A DNA stretch of 64,000 nucleotides from Cacajao melanocephalus (GCA_963573385.1 CAUYLG010026709.1:1-64000), one strand, 5' to 3'. Positions 1-10,789 are shown, numbered from the stretch's first letter. Notes: generated by a model from the sequence alone, not told the origin. Numbers and translations are program-made.

Positions 1-32
1 AGCCTGGGCAGTAGAACAAGAATCCTGTTCTC
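1..32 (+). mobile_element. Alu 3' end, cut by window edge
   Basis: The first bases match the end of the Alu right monomer (AGCCTGGGCA...CTGTTCTC, as in 'agcctgggcaacagagcaagactctgtctc'). The rest of the Alu lies upstream of the window. Confidence 0.75.
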
Positions 33-155
33 TCTCCCTCTTTTCCTTCCTCTTTCTTTCTCTCGTACAGTTTTTTTTTCTTTCTTTCACTCTCACTTTC
101 TTTCCTCTCTTTTTCTTTCTTTCAAAAAATAAAAAAAAAAAAAAGAAAAAAATAA
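33..155. repeat. Pyrimidine tract then A-rich tract
   Basis: A CTTT/CTCC-rich stretch of about 90 bases is followed by an A-rich run. It probably derives from the tail of the preceding Alu plus simple-repeat growth. Confidence 0.7.
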
Positions 156-234
156 AATCCACAATTTATCAAATATCTTCTATGAAATATTAAGTACACA
201 CAGGAGCTGAGAATGTGAGCTCCTGAAAAAAAAT

Positions 235-395
235 GGACTTGAAGTTGAACCTCAAGGCTAACCTTTCCTAGCTTTGTGATCTTACTCAAGTTATTTAATC
301 TCTCTTAGTCTCAGCTGATTCATGGCTAACACGGACATACTAACATGCAGGTGTGCAGAAATGTTAGCTGTTATTACTGTAACTGCTACTTTTTA
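235..395 (+). mobile_element. MIR SINE relic
   Basis: The MIR core order is visible: 'ctttgtgatcttactcaag', then 'ttatttaatctctcttagtc', which parallel the MIR phrases 'tgtgaccttgggcaag' and 'ttaacctctctgtgcctcag'. It is highly diverged, as expected for a mammalian-wide SINE. Confidence 0.6.
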
Positions 396-466
396 TTACT
401 ATTATGTAATTATAATATTCAATGTGTAATTGAATATATCATGACATATCATATAGTATTATAAGC

Positions 467-1575
467 AATGCATATTTTTATAAATATAATGAAGAGGATA
501 CCTTCCAACAAATATCTTAGGTGATTTTGTCATTGTGTGAACATAGAGTGTACATACACACGTCTAGAAGGTGTAGCCTATGTATTAGTCAAGGTCCTCT
601 ATGCGGTCAGGACTAATAAAATAGATGAATATAGGAAATGGAGTTTATTAAGGGGAATTGACTCACATGATCACAGGGTGAATTCCCACAATAGGCCGTC
701 AGCAAGCTGAGGAGCAAGAAAGCCAGTCTAAGTTCCAAAACCTCAAAAGTAGGGAAGCTGATAGTGTAGCCTTTTGTCTGTGGCTGAAGGCCCAAAAGCC
801 CCTGGAAAACCAGTGGTGTAAGTCCAAGAGCCCAAAGCTGAAGAGCTTGGAGTCCAATGTTCCAGGGCAGGAAGCATCAAGCATGGGAAAACAGTGAACG
901 CTGGAAGACTCAACCAGTCTAGTCCTTCCCTTCCATGTTCCTCTGACTGCTTTTATCCTGTCTGCACTGGCAGCTGATTAGATGGTGCCCACCCAGATTG
1001 AGGGTGGGTCTGTCTCTCCCAGTCCACTGACTCAAATGTTAATCTCCCTTGGCAACACCCTCAGAGACACACCCAGGAGAAATACTTTGCATCCTTCAGT
1101 CCAATCAAGTTGACATTCAGTATCAACCATCACACCACCTACTACACATCTAGGTTCTATGATATAGACTATTGCTCCTAGGCTACAAACCTGTATGGCA
1201 TGTTACTGTACAAAATACTATAGGTGACTGTAACACAATGGTAAGTGTTTGTATATCTAAACATAGAAAAGGTACAGTAATAATATGACATAAAAAGTAC
1301 AAAATGGTACCCTGGTATAGGGCACTCACATGAATAGAGTTTGCAGAACTGGGAGCTGTTCTGAGTGAGTCAGTGAGTGAGTGGTGAGCGAATGTGAAGG
1401 CCTAGGATATTAGTGTATACTGCTGTAGAATTTATAAACATTGCACATTTAGGATACAGTAAATTTTTTAAAATATTCATTTATTTAGTAATGAATTAAC
1501 TTGAGTTTATTGAATGACCACTGTCATATATGCAGTCTTTCATTGACTGAAATGTCATTATGTGGTGCATGACTA
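467..1575. mobile_element. Tigger2-like DNA transposon, split by an LTR
   Basis: The left part (about 467-580) matches a Tigger2/MER8 end ('gtgattttgtcattgtgtga', 'catagagtgtacatacacac'). The right part (1135-1575) carries 'ttgctcctaggctacaaacc', 'aaacatagaaaaggtacagt' and the terminus 'tgtggtgcatgactata'. A short internal segment with GAGT repeats shows it is longer than the smallest derivatives. The 554-base MLT2 LTR at 581-1134 interrupts it. No transposase frame remains, so it is non-autonomous (TcMar-Tigger class). Confidence 0.75.
581..1134 (-). mobile_element. Solitary MLT2A-like (ERVL) LTR
   Basis: On the + strand it opens with TGTATTAGTC and ends CCATCACA, so the LTR is antisense with TG...CA ends. 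Characteristic segments include 'ccaaaacctcaaaagtaggg', 'gattagatggtgcccaccca' and 'gactcaaatgttaatctccc'. Its polyA-signal end is at the left. Both flanks are Tigger2 sequence, so this is a solo LTR with no internal region. I could not see a clean target duplication. Confidence 0.85.
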
Positions 1576-1689
1576 TACAAACATAAAGTAATGTTAAACA
1601 TAAATAACATATTATTCTTAATAACTATTATGATTGCTAATAGCTACTCTTATTACCACTTAAATTTAGCATCATATTAATATTACTTT

Positions 1690-1835
1690 ATGTAAATACT
1701 CAATCTTATGAGGCAAATATAATTATTCATAGTTTACAAATGGGGAAACTGAGGTTTAAGAAGACAATACTTTTCCCATGGTTACACCGCTAGTAGTCAT
1801 TAGAATTAGAAATGTTGACTCCCAAATTTATATTT
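1690..1835 (-). mobile_element. MIR relic, left arm of an inverted duplication
   Basis: 'aaatggggaaactgaggttt' followed by a CCATGGTTACACCGCTAGTAGT segment corresponds to the antisense MIR core (gaggaaactgaggc ... ggtcacacagctagtaa). Most of it is included in the inverted duplication at 1736-2149. Confidence 0.65.
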
Positions 1836-2149
1836 TCATCTCATTCTCTTCTTTTCTTTTTTATAAGCCCCCCCTTCATTTCCACATAATTCTTTTTTCC
1901 CCTTAGAATCTGGAGGCTTCACACTTAAGCTACACTAAGTAGCCGAAGTAGACTAAAGTCTCCACACTCCATATCCTTAGGGGAGAAAAAGAATTATATG
2001 GAAAGGAAAGAGGGTCCTATAAAAAAGAAGAAAAGAAGAGAAAGAAAAAATATATAAATTTGGGAGTCAACATTTCTAATTCTAATGACTACTAGCAGTG
2101 TCACCATGGGGAAATTATTGTCTTCCTGAACCTCAGTTTCCCCATTTGT
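1736..2149. repeat. Long inverted duplication (hairpin), arms 1736-1906 and 1977-2149
   Basis: The right arm is the reverse complement of the left over about 170 bases, at roughly 85-90% identity by eye. Shared blocks include 'acaaatggggaaactgaggt', 'gtagtcattagaattagaaa' and 'tgttgactcccaaatttata'. About 70 unrelated bases separate the arms. The arms contain a MIR fragment plus its flank, so this is a secondary duplication and not two independent MIR insertions. Confidence 0.9.
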
Positions 2150-2440
2150 GGAGACAGTGCTCTCTCACACTTGACCTTTACAGACAGGACTTTGCAGAAT
2201 TGATTTTTTTTTTTGCATTGGGTTAAATAATTTAAAAATTGAAAAAAAAAAACAGAGTTGAAATGAGAGCTTGGATCTTGAATTTCTCTGAGTAATAAAT
2301 AACTATTGAGACTCTAGTCTGTGGTTGGTAGTCAGAAATCCTGTTACTTCACCTGCCAGGTAAGAAAGCCTCAGCTCCAAAACCAAGTACAGGGAGTTTT
2401 CACTCATCTTGGCTGGGGTTTCCAATCTCGACTCTGCTAG
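2150..2440. other. Unassigned sequence with T12 and A11 runs
   Basis: There is no repeat or gene signature. It contains a T run near 2205, an A run near 2242, and otherwise ordinary AT-rich DNA. Confidence 0.5.
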
Positions 2441-2444
2441 CATC

Positions 2445-2626
2445 TTACACTCGGTTATCCTTCGTTGTAGGGAGCTGTCTTGATATTTCAGGATGTTAAG
2501 CAGCAGCCTGGGCCTTTTCACGCTAGATAACAGTAGCATTTTCTCCTACCCTAGCTGTGACAAGTAAGCATACCTCCCTCTATTGCCAAATGTCCCCTAT
2601 GGGAGAAAATTACCCCAGAGGAGAAC
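2445..2626 (-). mobile_element. MER5A-like hAT-Charlie transposon
   Basis: The antisense MER5A order is visible: 'tttcaggatgttaagcagca', 'gctagataacagtagcattt', 'attgccaaatgtcccctatg', then a segment ending near GAGAAC. It is a non-autonomous hAT-Charlie element with no coding capacity. Confidence 0.75.
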
Positions 2627-2859
2627 AAATCATCTAGGTTAATTGGAGGAAGACCAGGAGGAAACAGAAAGTGATTTGGGGTCATAGAATCTTTGGAGGA
2701 AGGAATACACAATGCTTGCTTTCTTGGAAAAGTTGTAGAATTCAGGACTGGAAGAATTCTGCTGGGATCCAGCTTTGCCCCATTCCTGGCTAGATGAGCC
2801 CCACCTGGACAAACAAGTTTCTGCCTCTGAGTCAGAGTATTTTCAATGTGGACATAGGG

Positions 2860-3026
2860 TGTTACAGACTGAATGTGTGTGTTTTTCACAAAATTCATAT
2901 GGTGAAGTCTGAACTCTAGAAGTGACGATGTTTGGAGATGAGGCCTTTGGAAGGTACTTGAGGTCAGAGCAGGGTCTTTATGATGGATCCTCATGATGGG
3001 ATTAATGACCCTATTAGAAGAAACAC

Positions 3027-3125
<99 letters not shown>

Positions 3126-3304
3126 CATGTGAAGATAGAGCAACAAGGTAGCTGTCTTCAAGCCAGGAAGAGCGTCTTCAGGACCTGACCTTGCTGCCAC
3201 TCTGATCATTGACTTCTAGCCTTCAGAACTGTGAGAAAATATCATTCTGTCTTTTAAACCCCCAAGTCTGTGGTACTTTTTGTTATGGCAATGGAATCAG
3301 ACTT
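2860..3304 (+). mobile_element. MLT1-class MaLR LTR
   Basis: It starts TGTTACAGACTGAATG and includes 'cacaaaattcatatggtgaa', 'gatgaggcctttggaaggta', 'accatgtgaagatagagcaa', 'agccaggaagagcgtcttca' and 'agccttcagaactgtgagaa'. All are in the order of an MLT1 LTR. The usual short TC tract has expanded greatly at 3031-3123. No internal region follows, so it is a solo LTR. Confidence 0.85.
3031..3123. repeat. (TC)n microsatellite, about 93 bases
   Basis: An almost pure TC dinucleotide run with one AG interruption at 3081-3082. It lies at the position where MLT1 LTRs normally carry a short CT tract. Confidence 0.98.
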
Positions 3305-3352
3305 CCATAAGAAAAAATATCCATAAGAAAAAAAATCCGTAAGAAAAAACAT
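3303..3352. repeat. Three-copy tandem of 'tccataagaaaaaa'-type units
   Basis: Three consecutive units of about 15-18 bases (tccataagaaaaaa, tccataagaaaaaaaa, tccgtaagaaaaaac) lie directly against the end of the MLT1 LTR. Confidence 0.8.
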
Positions 3353-4340
3353 TATTGACAGTTAATAACTTTTCTTATAGCTCAAGATTGTTAAACAAAT
3401 TAATTGAATTAAATCTGAAAACTGAAAAGTGGCATATGATATTTCTGTTTTTATTGATGATTATTCATTTCAAGGACATTTAGCCATGAACTGCCTTTGA
3501 AGTTTGGCAAGCACTGGTCCTACTAGACCAGCTTTGCTGAAGAGGTGATATAATTGTAATTAGTTCATTACTGGCATGCCACAGAAGGCTGCTAAAAACT
3601 TGAAATGAGTGTACACTTAATTACTTCATTTACTCATTTCAGAAAGAGTGAACCAGTCAGACTCAGAGCCTGCTCTCCTCATGTACCTTATATACAGGTG
3701 AACATATAAACTTGACTTACAACATTTAGATAATACAGGCATGGAACAGAATAAAGCCATAAATTATTTTATTACAATTTTTAAATGCTTTGTTGGAGAA
3801 GTCCAGATTTCTATTACAGCACATACAAGGAAAAACTTCTTTCTTAAATAGCATTGGTAACCTTGTTTACATCTACTTTAAATAACCAAATTGGTAAAAA
3901 ACTTTTCTTCATAAGTAATATGCAAATAAAACTTAGATCAGGACAAAAACTCACGATTTCCTTTAGTGTATTACTAGAAATTGTTAAAGGTAAACTTTTG
4001 CTTCTTACATAGACAATGCAAGAAATTAAAAGATAAATGGGCAAGTGCTTCTCTTTACGACTTTGCCAGAACTACACAGTGTTGGCTGAGAAAGGGCTAG
4101 TGATGCTCAGAGAGCTAAATGAGAGCCAAAAGGAATACACATCTCGACAGAACGTTTGCTCAAGACACATTGATGAGACTCCAAGCATGTGTCAGGCTTG
4201 GTGCTGGTTGGCAGAATACCTAAGTCTTACACTGCCAGAGTTTATGGTGTGCAAACCTCTGATTTACAAACCCCTAGTTCATTCACTCTCTCATTCATTT
4301 CTCATTTGTTTATCAAATAAAATGAACTATAAGGCAATTA
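3353..4340. other. Unassigned AT-rich unique sequence
   Basis: I recognise no repeat family and no exon. The small frames in it, such as 4037-4408, have no protein features I can name and look like chance frames. Confidence 0.45.
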
Positions 4341-4344
4341 AGAA

Positions 4345-4465
4345 TTATAATCCCCATTTAATAAGTGAGAAAACCAAGGTGCAAAGAGGATCAAAGACAC
4401 ATTCCTGAGCAGTATCTGGTAAGTTACAGAGCAATGATTCACATCAGAGTTGGTCTTAGATTCTG
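4345..4465 (-). mobile_element. MIR relic, weak
   Basis: 'tccccatttaataagtgaga' then AAACCAAGGTGCAAAGAGG and a later 'cagagttggtcttagattc' follow the antisense MIR layout (ccccattttacagatgagg ... cagagccgggattcgaa). Confidence 0.55.
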
Positions 4466-4879
4466 CCATACAGTGGCCTTTCATTTTTCCACATGGTGGT
4501 ACATTCCATCAAAACACACGGCCCACAGAAGTCCTCAAAAGTATGCAACAGAAGCAGCTTGATGGGTTGTAGTTAACTAGATTGATGCATTTGGTTACCA
4601 CAAAAAAATTATTTTCTCAATTGTCCAGTTCAAGCCCTTTCCAAGCCATAAAATTCAAATTATCCAATGCTTTATCTCAACTCAATTTACTTTTATTCAA
4701 TATAGGAGAGTTTTGTGGAGTATATATATTTCATGTATGAGTAAAACTGCAACACATGAGATGTCCAGGGCTCTCTGGGTATTGACAGACAGCCATTTTG
4801 GCAGAGCATCATCTTAGAAGAGGAGATCATAAGAATAGAAGGATAGCTTGAGGCTTTTTGAAGAACTGGTGATTCATGG
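4466..4879. other. Unassigned sequence
   Basis: No repeat family recognised and no coding signature. Confidence 0.4.
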
Positions 4880-4980
4880 TGTATTTATCTGCCTGGGCTG
4901 CTATAACAAAATACCATAGGCTGGGTGGCTTCAACAATAGAAATTCATTTTCTTACAGTTCTAGGAGATGGAAATTCCAG
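4880..4980 (-). mobile_element. Antisense MaLR (MLT1-like) LTR, part 1
   Basis: 'gcctgggctgctataacaaa', 'ataccataggctgggtggct' and 'aattcattttcttacagttc' are the antisense end of an MLT1/MST-type LTR. The LTR is interrupted by the L1 at 4981-6845 and resumes at 6846. Confidence 0.8.
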
Positions 4981-4982
4981 AG

Positions 4983-6585
4983 CGCAAGCATTCCTATACA
5001 CCAATAACAGGCAAACAGAGAACCAAATCAAGAGCGAACTCCCATTCACAATTGCCACAAAGAGAATAAAATACCTAGGAATACAGCTAACAAAGGATAT
5101 GAAGGACCTCTTCAAGAGAACTACAAACCACTGCTCAAGGAAATAAGAGAGGATGCAAACAGATAGAAAAATATTCCATGCTCGTAGTTAGGAAGAATCA
5201 ATATTGTAAAAATGGCCATACTGTCTAAAGTAATTTATAGATTCAATACTAGCCCCCTCAAGCTACCATTGACCTTCTTCACAGAACTGGAAAAAACCAC
5301 CTTAAACTTCATATAGAACCAAAGGAGCCTGCATAGCCAAAACAATCCTAAGCAAAAAAGAACAAAGGTGGAGGCATCATGCTACCTGACTTCAAACTAC
5401 TACAAGGCTACAGTAATCAAAACAGCATGGCACTGGTACCAAAACAGAGATATAGACCGACGGAACAGAACAGAGGCCCCAGAAGTAACACTACACATCT
5501 ACGACCATCTGATCTTTGACAAACCTGACAAAAACAAGCAATGGGGAAAGGATTCTCAGTTTAATAAATGGTGGGTAAACTGGCTAGCCATATGCAGAAA
5601 ACAAGCTGGACCCCTTTCTTACACCTTATACAAAAATTAACTCCAGATGGATTAAAGATTTAAAAACAAGATCTAACACCATAAAAACCGTAGAAGAAAA
5701 CCTAGGCAATACCATTCAGGGCATAGGCATAGGTAAGGACTTCATGACTAAAACACCAAAAGCAATGGCAACAAAAGCCAAAATAGACAAATGGGATCTA
5801 ATAAAACTTAAGAGCTTCTGCACAGCAAAAGAAAGAATCATTAGAGTGAATTAGCACCAACAGAGTGGGAAAAAACTTTTGCAAGCTACCCATCTGACAA
5901 AGGGCTAATATCCAGAATCCACAAAGAACTGAAACAAACTTACAAGAAAAAAAAATGACCCCATCAAAAAGCGGGCAAAGGATATGAACAGACACTTTTC
6001 AAAAGAAGACATTTATGCACCAACAAACATATGAAAAAAGACTCATCATCACTAGTCATTAGAGAAATGCAAATCAAAACCACATTATGATACCATCTCA
6101 TGCCAGTTAGAATGGCAATTATTAAAAAATCTGGAGACAACAGATGCTGGAGAGGATGTGGAGAAACAGGAATGCTTTTACACTGTTGGTGGGAGTGCAA
6201 ATTAGTCTAACCACTGTGGAAAGTAATGTGGCAATTCCTCAAGGACCTAGAAATAGAAATTCCATTTGACCCAGCAATCCCATTACTGGGTATATACCCA
6301 AAGGATTATAAATTGTTCTATTATAAAGACATACGCACATGTATGTTCATTGTGGCACTGTTTACAATAGCAAATATCTGGAACCAACCCAAATGCCCAT
6401 CAATGATAGACTGGATAAAGAAAATATGGCATATATACACAATGGAATACTAAGCAGTCACAAAAAATGATGAGTTCATGTCCTTTGCAGGGAAATGGAT
6501 GACGCTGGAAACCATCGTTCTCAGCTAACTGACATAAGAACAGAAAACCAAACACCACATATTCTCACTCATAGGTGGGTGTTGA
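4983..6585 (+). pseudogene. Decayed L1 ORF2 C-terminal half
   Basis: The region encodes pieces of the part of L1 ORF2p after the reverse-transcriptase core, broken by stops and frameshifts. Visible open pieces are 4925-5146 ([20 protein letters not shown]), 5368-5640 and 6226-6453 ([19 protein letters not shown]). The C-terminal cysteine-rich region falls near 6140-6200 (the [20 protein letters not shown] stretch). The endonuclease and most of the reverse transcriptase are absent because of 5' truncation. It is non-functional. Confidence 0.88.
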
Positions 6586-6628
6586 ACAATGAATACACAT
6601 GGACCCAGGGAGGAAAACATCAGACACT

Positions 6629-6692
6629 GGGGTCTGTTGGGGGTGGGGGACTAGAGGAGGGATAGCAGGGGGTGGGGAGGGTGGGGAGGGAT
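6629..6692 (+). repeat. G-rich tract in L1 3' UTR (possible G-quadruplex)
   Basis: At least seven runs of three or more G occur in 64 bases (ctggggtctgttgggggtgg, then gagggatagcagggggtggg and more). L1 3' UTRs of primate families carry a polypurine tract here. This copy's G density is high. Confidence 0.75.
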
Positions 6693-6845
6693 AACATTGG
6701 GAGAAATACCTAATGTAGGTGATGGGGGCATGGAGGCAGCAAACCACAGTGGCACGTGTATACCTATGTAACAATCCTGGAAGATCTGCACATGTACCCC
6801 AGAACTTAAAGTATAATAAAAATATATTTAAAAAAGAAGAAAAAA

Positions 6846-7142
6846 GAATTCCAGGGTAAGGCCTGGTAGAGTTGGTTTCTAATGAGAGTGCTCTTCTTGG
6901 CTTGTACACAGCTGTATTCTCACTATGCCTCCCATGGCCTTTCTGTAGCATGTCTGCATCAAGAGGGAATGATTTTTTCTGGTGTCTCTTCTTGTACGGA
7001 CACTAATCCTGTTGGGTCAGGGACACACCCTTATAGCCCCATTTAACCTTAATTCCTTCCTTACAGGCCCCATCTTCAAATTCAGTGACACTGTGGGTTA
7101 GAGCTTCAATACCTAAATTTTGTGAATATTCAAACATTCCCT
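6846..7142 (-). mobile_element. Antisense MaLR LTR, part 2
   Basis: This continues the LTR split by the L1: 'gttggtttctaatgagagtg', 'ctcttcttggcttgtacaca', 'ttctcactatgcctcccatg', 'tggtgtctcttcttgtacgg' and 'catttaaccttaattccttc' match the antisense MLT1-like LTR order. It joins the MaLR internal region at about 7143. Confidence 0.75.
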
Positions 7143-7655
7143 CCGCAACATTCCACTGTTGGCTCCCACGCGTTTATATATTTCTCGCAAGCAAAATGCA
7201 TTCATTCCGTTCCAACTGCCCCAAAAGTTTTAAGTAATTTCAGCTTCAGCTCTAAAGTCTAAAGTCCATTGTATCATTTGAATATCATCTAAATCAGATA
7301 TTGGTGAGACTCAATGCATGACTCATCTTGAGGCATCATGAGGAATGAAGGTATGATTCCTCTGGAGCTATGAACATGTGAAACCAGACGAGTTACGCAC
7401 ATCTGAAATACAACAGTGAGACAGGCATAGGCTAGAAAGTCCCACTTCAAAATGGTGAAATAGAAAAGAGGAAGGGGAAACAAATCTCCAGAAAGTCCAA
7501 AATCTAGCAAGGGAAACTTCATTAGATCTTTAGCCTCAAGAATAATCCCCTTTGGTGCAATGCTCTACACTTGCACTTGGTCCCACAAGGGCAGCATCCC
7601 CCTACCACAGCCCTGCTGGGCAGGGGTCCTGCTACCTTGGTTCTCCTGAGTGGTT
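7143..7655 (-). mobile_element. MaLR internal region, partial
   Basis: Antisense MaLR internal-type phrases follow the LTR: 'tccactgttggctcccacgc', 'aaaatgcattcattccgttc', 'ctctaaagtctaaagtccat', 'gagactcaatgcatgactca', 'gacaggcataggctagaaag'. MaLR internals have no standard coding capacity. The region ends abruptly near 7655. Confidence 0.65.
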
Positions 7656-7690
7656 TGGGGGTCACAAAAATTTAGTCCATAACACATGGT
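7656..7690 (-). mobile_element. End of the partner MaLR LTR
   Basis: 'gtttgggggtcacaaaaatt' plus TAGTCCATAACA resembles the antisense LTR end (tttggggggacacaattcagtccataaca). It is joined directly to the internal region, implying deletion of most of the second LTR. Confidence 0.5.
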
Positions 7691-7869
7691 TAACTCTGTA
7701 GGCAATGGGAAGTCATTGCAAGCTTTTATACCTAAAACTGAGATGTACAAAACATTGTTCCAGAAATACCAGTTTGGTTTGAGAGTAAACGATAATTTGA
7801 GTTGAGGGAAAGACAAACCAAGTGAGATGAATTAGGAAGGTCTTGTAAAGATTCATTTAATTATTTTCC

Positions 7870-8035
7870 CCATTAATTCATTTTATATTTAGAGAACAAT
7901 GGTAATTTATTGGGTGGCCACTCATAATTGCAGATGCAATAATAATGGAACAGGCCAGTTTCTGCTCTCTCAGGGAACTTATTTTCTAGCAGGCAAAGAG
8001 AGCAGATCAAATCAAGACAATGAAGTCAGGTTCAG
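7870..8035 (-). mobile_element. L2-like relic, weak
   Basis: 'ttctgctctctcagggaact' and 'ttattttctagcaggcaaag' resemble the antisense L2 3' end (cctgccctcatggagcttacattctagtggg). It is highly diverged. Confidence 0.4.
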
Positions 8036-8311
8036 GGATAATGCGAACCCTAACTTAGAATTCTGATAGCAAAATCTGTATCTGCATGATGTAACTTGAA
8101 CAGATGTAGGGAATATTGGACATCTCCAATAAGGTGTATTTTGAGGAGGGAGAACCCTTTTTGTAATATTTTTAGTATCAACATAAGCAGTTAGTGGCAG
8201 TTATCTTTTATTTGGGGTTATTGAAAGGTTAGCAGAATCTGGTGTCAGTACACTGGCTGCTTCAAGCACGGCGACTAGCCTAAGGCAAATCAAAGTCAAT
8301 TGAGCTCCTTC
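8036..8311. other. Unassigned sequence
   Basis: Nothing recognised. Confidence 0.4.
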
Positions 8312-8635
8312 TTTTACTCATTCATTCAATAAATATTTACTGGATGCTGCCCATGTGTCACATACTATTTTTGGTACTGAGGTTATTGAGGTGAACACAA
8401 TATATAACGTTCCTGCTTTCCTGGAGCTAACATTATATACTGAAAGAGATTGAAATCAAACAATAAATAGATATATAATAAAGTTTCAGATTGTGATTGT
8501 GTGCTATGAAGAAATCTCAGATGGGTAAAAGATTATAGGGTGATGCAGAAGTGCCCCTTTAGAAGGCGTGGATAGGGAAGGCTTCTCCAGAAGGTGGGCA
8601 TTGAGAAGAGACCTGAACAAAGTGTTTAGTTGTTG
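8312..8635 (-). mobile_element. L2 LINE 3' end
   Basis: The antisense L2 3' end is clear: 'tcattcattcaataaatatt', 'gcttcctggagc'-type motif, a 'tgtgctatgaagaaat' segment and 'agggaaggcttctccagaag' ahead of 'gagacctgaacaaag'. These follow the L2 order through its UTR into the ORF2 tail region. Confidence 0.8.
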
Positions 8636-10789
8636 AGTCACTTCAAACCTTACTGAATCCCCAGTGCACAAAGCCTTGCCGTAGATCCTAGCAATAAGCT
8701 TAATAAATTAAGAAACAGGGCAGAATCACAGCAGTCCACATAGGGCACTCTTCCTTGTCAATCTCACACGAAGCTCTTTCTCTGTCTCTCTTGCATGCTC
8801 CATTTTTCTCCCTCAGAAATCATTTATCTAAGAATCACAGAATGTGCAAGTGCAGAAAAATAGGACCTAAGGAACAGAAAGAATTTTGTGGGGGTAGAAG
8901 TCATCCCCCACCATTCACAAACAGCAGTTAACTCCATTAGCAAAATCTCCAGTTTGTAATTGCCCAAACCACCTCTCATCTGTTTGCACCGTGGAAAACT
9001 CAGTACCCTGAAAGGTGTCAATTATGCTGGCTAACTTCTACCTGCCAGTCATAGGTCTAGCCTCTGGACTCACACTGGACACATATAGTCCTTTCTGTTC
9101 TACCTGTTGATCCTACAGACATCTACGTCCAGGTGAAAAACGCATCTACTTTTCCTCACTATTGCTATAGAGTTACTTCAGACCCATGCCTCCTTTCTCT
9201 GAACCATCTCGCCCATTGACTGCTCTCCTTTGCTCTTTTCTGTTTATTTATTTTCTTTCTCTGGAACATTTGGTGAGGATTTACCATAAACCAGGAGGCT
9301 GTAGTAAATTCTTATAATTTTATGTTGTATTGGCATCTAATTTGAATACAAATATAACTTTCTCCAGCCACCCTTGACACAGTTTCCAGTTCTAAAGCCA
9401 AACTCAACGGCTCAAGCTGGTGTTCAGAGATAACCACTAACTGGGCTTCCCATTTTCCAGCCATTTCCTTTAAACCAACTGTCCAGACCTTTCCCTGTGA
9501 CCTTAAAGTGGTCCACACCCTCTTCTCCCATGTATATTGCTAGTTGCCACATGTGTGCTCTCTCACTCTATCTGACTCTTCTTTCCTGCCTGTGTGACTC
9601 AGGGACAAAGGACTTTCCTTCAGACTCATTGCACCCTCCCCTGCCCAGGATCTGTAAGTAAAAATCTTTAAACATTTTCCTATTGTGGCAGTGGATCAAA
9701 TTTGCACTTTCTCCCTGGAAAATAAGGGGTAGACTTTCCCAAATAGGTTGGGTTTTCCCAGGGATGCCAAGGAAAGCACAAGTTTGGGCTTTCAGCATCA
9801 GGTTGATGGTCTGGCAGGTATAAACTGGACAGAGGACAGGCAAGAGCCACAGGATGCCTGCCAGTATAAACATGCTGTCATGTGACGAATCCCCTGGTTC
9901 TGAGTTAAACAACTAAGCATTAGAGTGTCCGCCAGGCAAAAGAAGCATCCCATGAAAAACCTGCTTCAAGCTCCTATGTCCAGCTCCCCTTTGTTTCCCA
10001 TTAGGGCAGTGCTGCAAGCCACTCTGATATTGGCATTCAGTATAGCTCCGTGTGCTCAAAACATGGGTTCACTAGGCACTAAACTATCAGATCAATAAAA
10101 CATAGTTCCTGATCTTTAAAAGTTATCATCTATCACAGCAAATAAAGAACTTTGGGAACAAACATGTCACAGTGTGAAAAGGATTATTTTGGTAGAGACA
10201 GGACAATGAGCTCCAGAATAAGGGAAAAAGTCATGGCAGAGATGGTAAGAGCCAAGCAGGACATGGCAAGGGCAATTTTTGTCAAACAGAAAGCATGAGG
10301 CACAAAGGCAAATGCAGGCTTATGTGACGAGCACGCAGGAACCCTTCCTTGGAACTGAAGTTTAGTATGTCTGAAGATGGTCCCAAAAACCATGCTGGAA
10401 AACTAGGTATGGAGAGGTTTCATTGTGCCAAAGACCATTCCATCGAGTATAACCAAGACATCCAGGTGAGTTTGGCCATATGTTGACCGTAGGACAATCC
10501 TCATACAAAGGAGGATTGTTACCCCATTTGTTTTAGAGACTAGAGATTGTAATTATGCTTTCTGAAATGCATTTAAAATGGGGTTAGATTTCATCTCTTC
10601 ATCCATTGTATTGCATGACATTGTCCAGTTCAAGGTGACAGCTTCTTGAGAATGTGGACCAGAATGTGCTCCCCTCACACCTCGTGAAGGGAATAGCAGT
10701 CATGTAAGTATAATCATTATAATAATAACATGTGTTTGGGATGATAGAATTTGTAAAACGATGTGATATAGACTATTTACTTTGGAGGG
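8636..10789. other. Unassigned sequence, no gene seen
   Basis: About 2.1 kb of ordinary sequence. Small frames at 9312-9518, 9568-9912 and 10184-10393 have no recognisable protein features. Some parts, for example around 10065-10125, may be worn L2, but I cannot support a call. Confidence 0.4.

Larger units (their letters stand above)
4981..6845 (+). mobile_element. 5'-truncated primate L1 (L1PA/L1PB-like)
   Basis: It begins inside the second half of ORF2 and runs through the 3' UTR to an A-rich tail. The 3' end includes 'attctcactcataggtgggt', a G-rich tract and 'cagaacttaaagtataataa'. A short target-site duplication is visible: GAAATTCCAG at 4971-4980 and AGAATTCCAG at 6845-6854. The flanking LTR resumes cleanly, so this is an ordinary target-primed insertion, 5'-truncated, into an older MaLR LTR. 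Subfamily is uncertain. Confidence 0.92.

Noticed and set aside
2551..2994. 147-codon antisense open frame
   Set aside because: It crosses MER5A, unique sequence and the MLT1 LTR, with no recognisable domain. Chance frame.
2991..3209. Open frame with long Arg-Glu repeats
   Set aside because: It is the antisense translation of the TC microsatellite within an MLT1 LTR.
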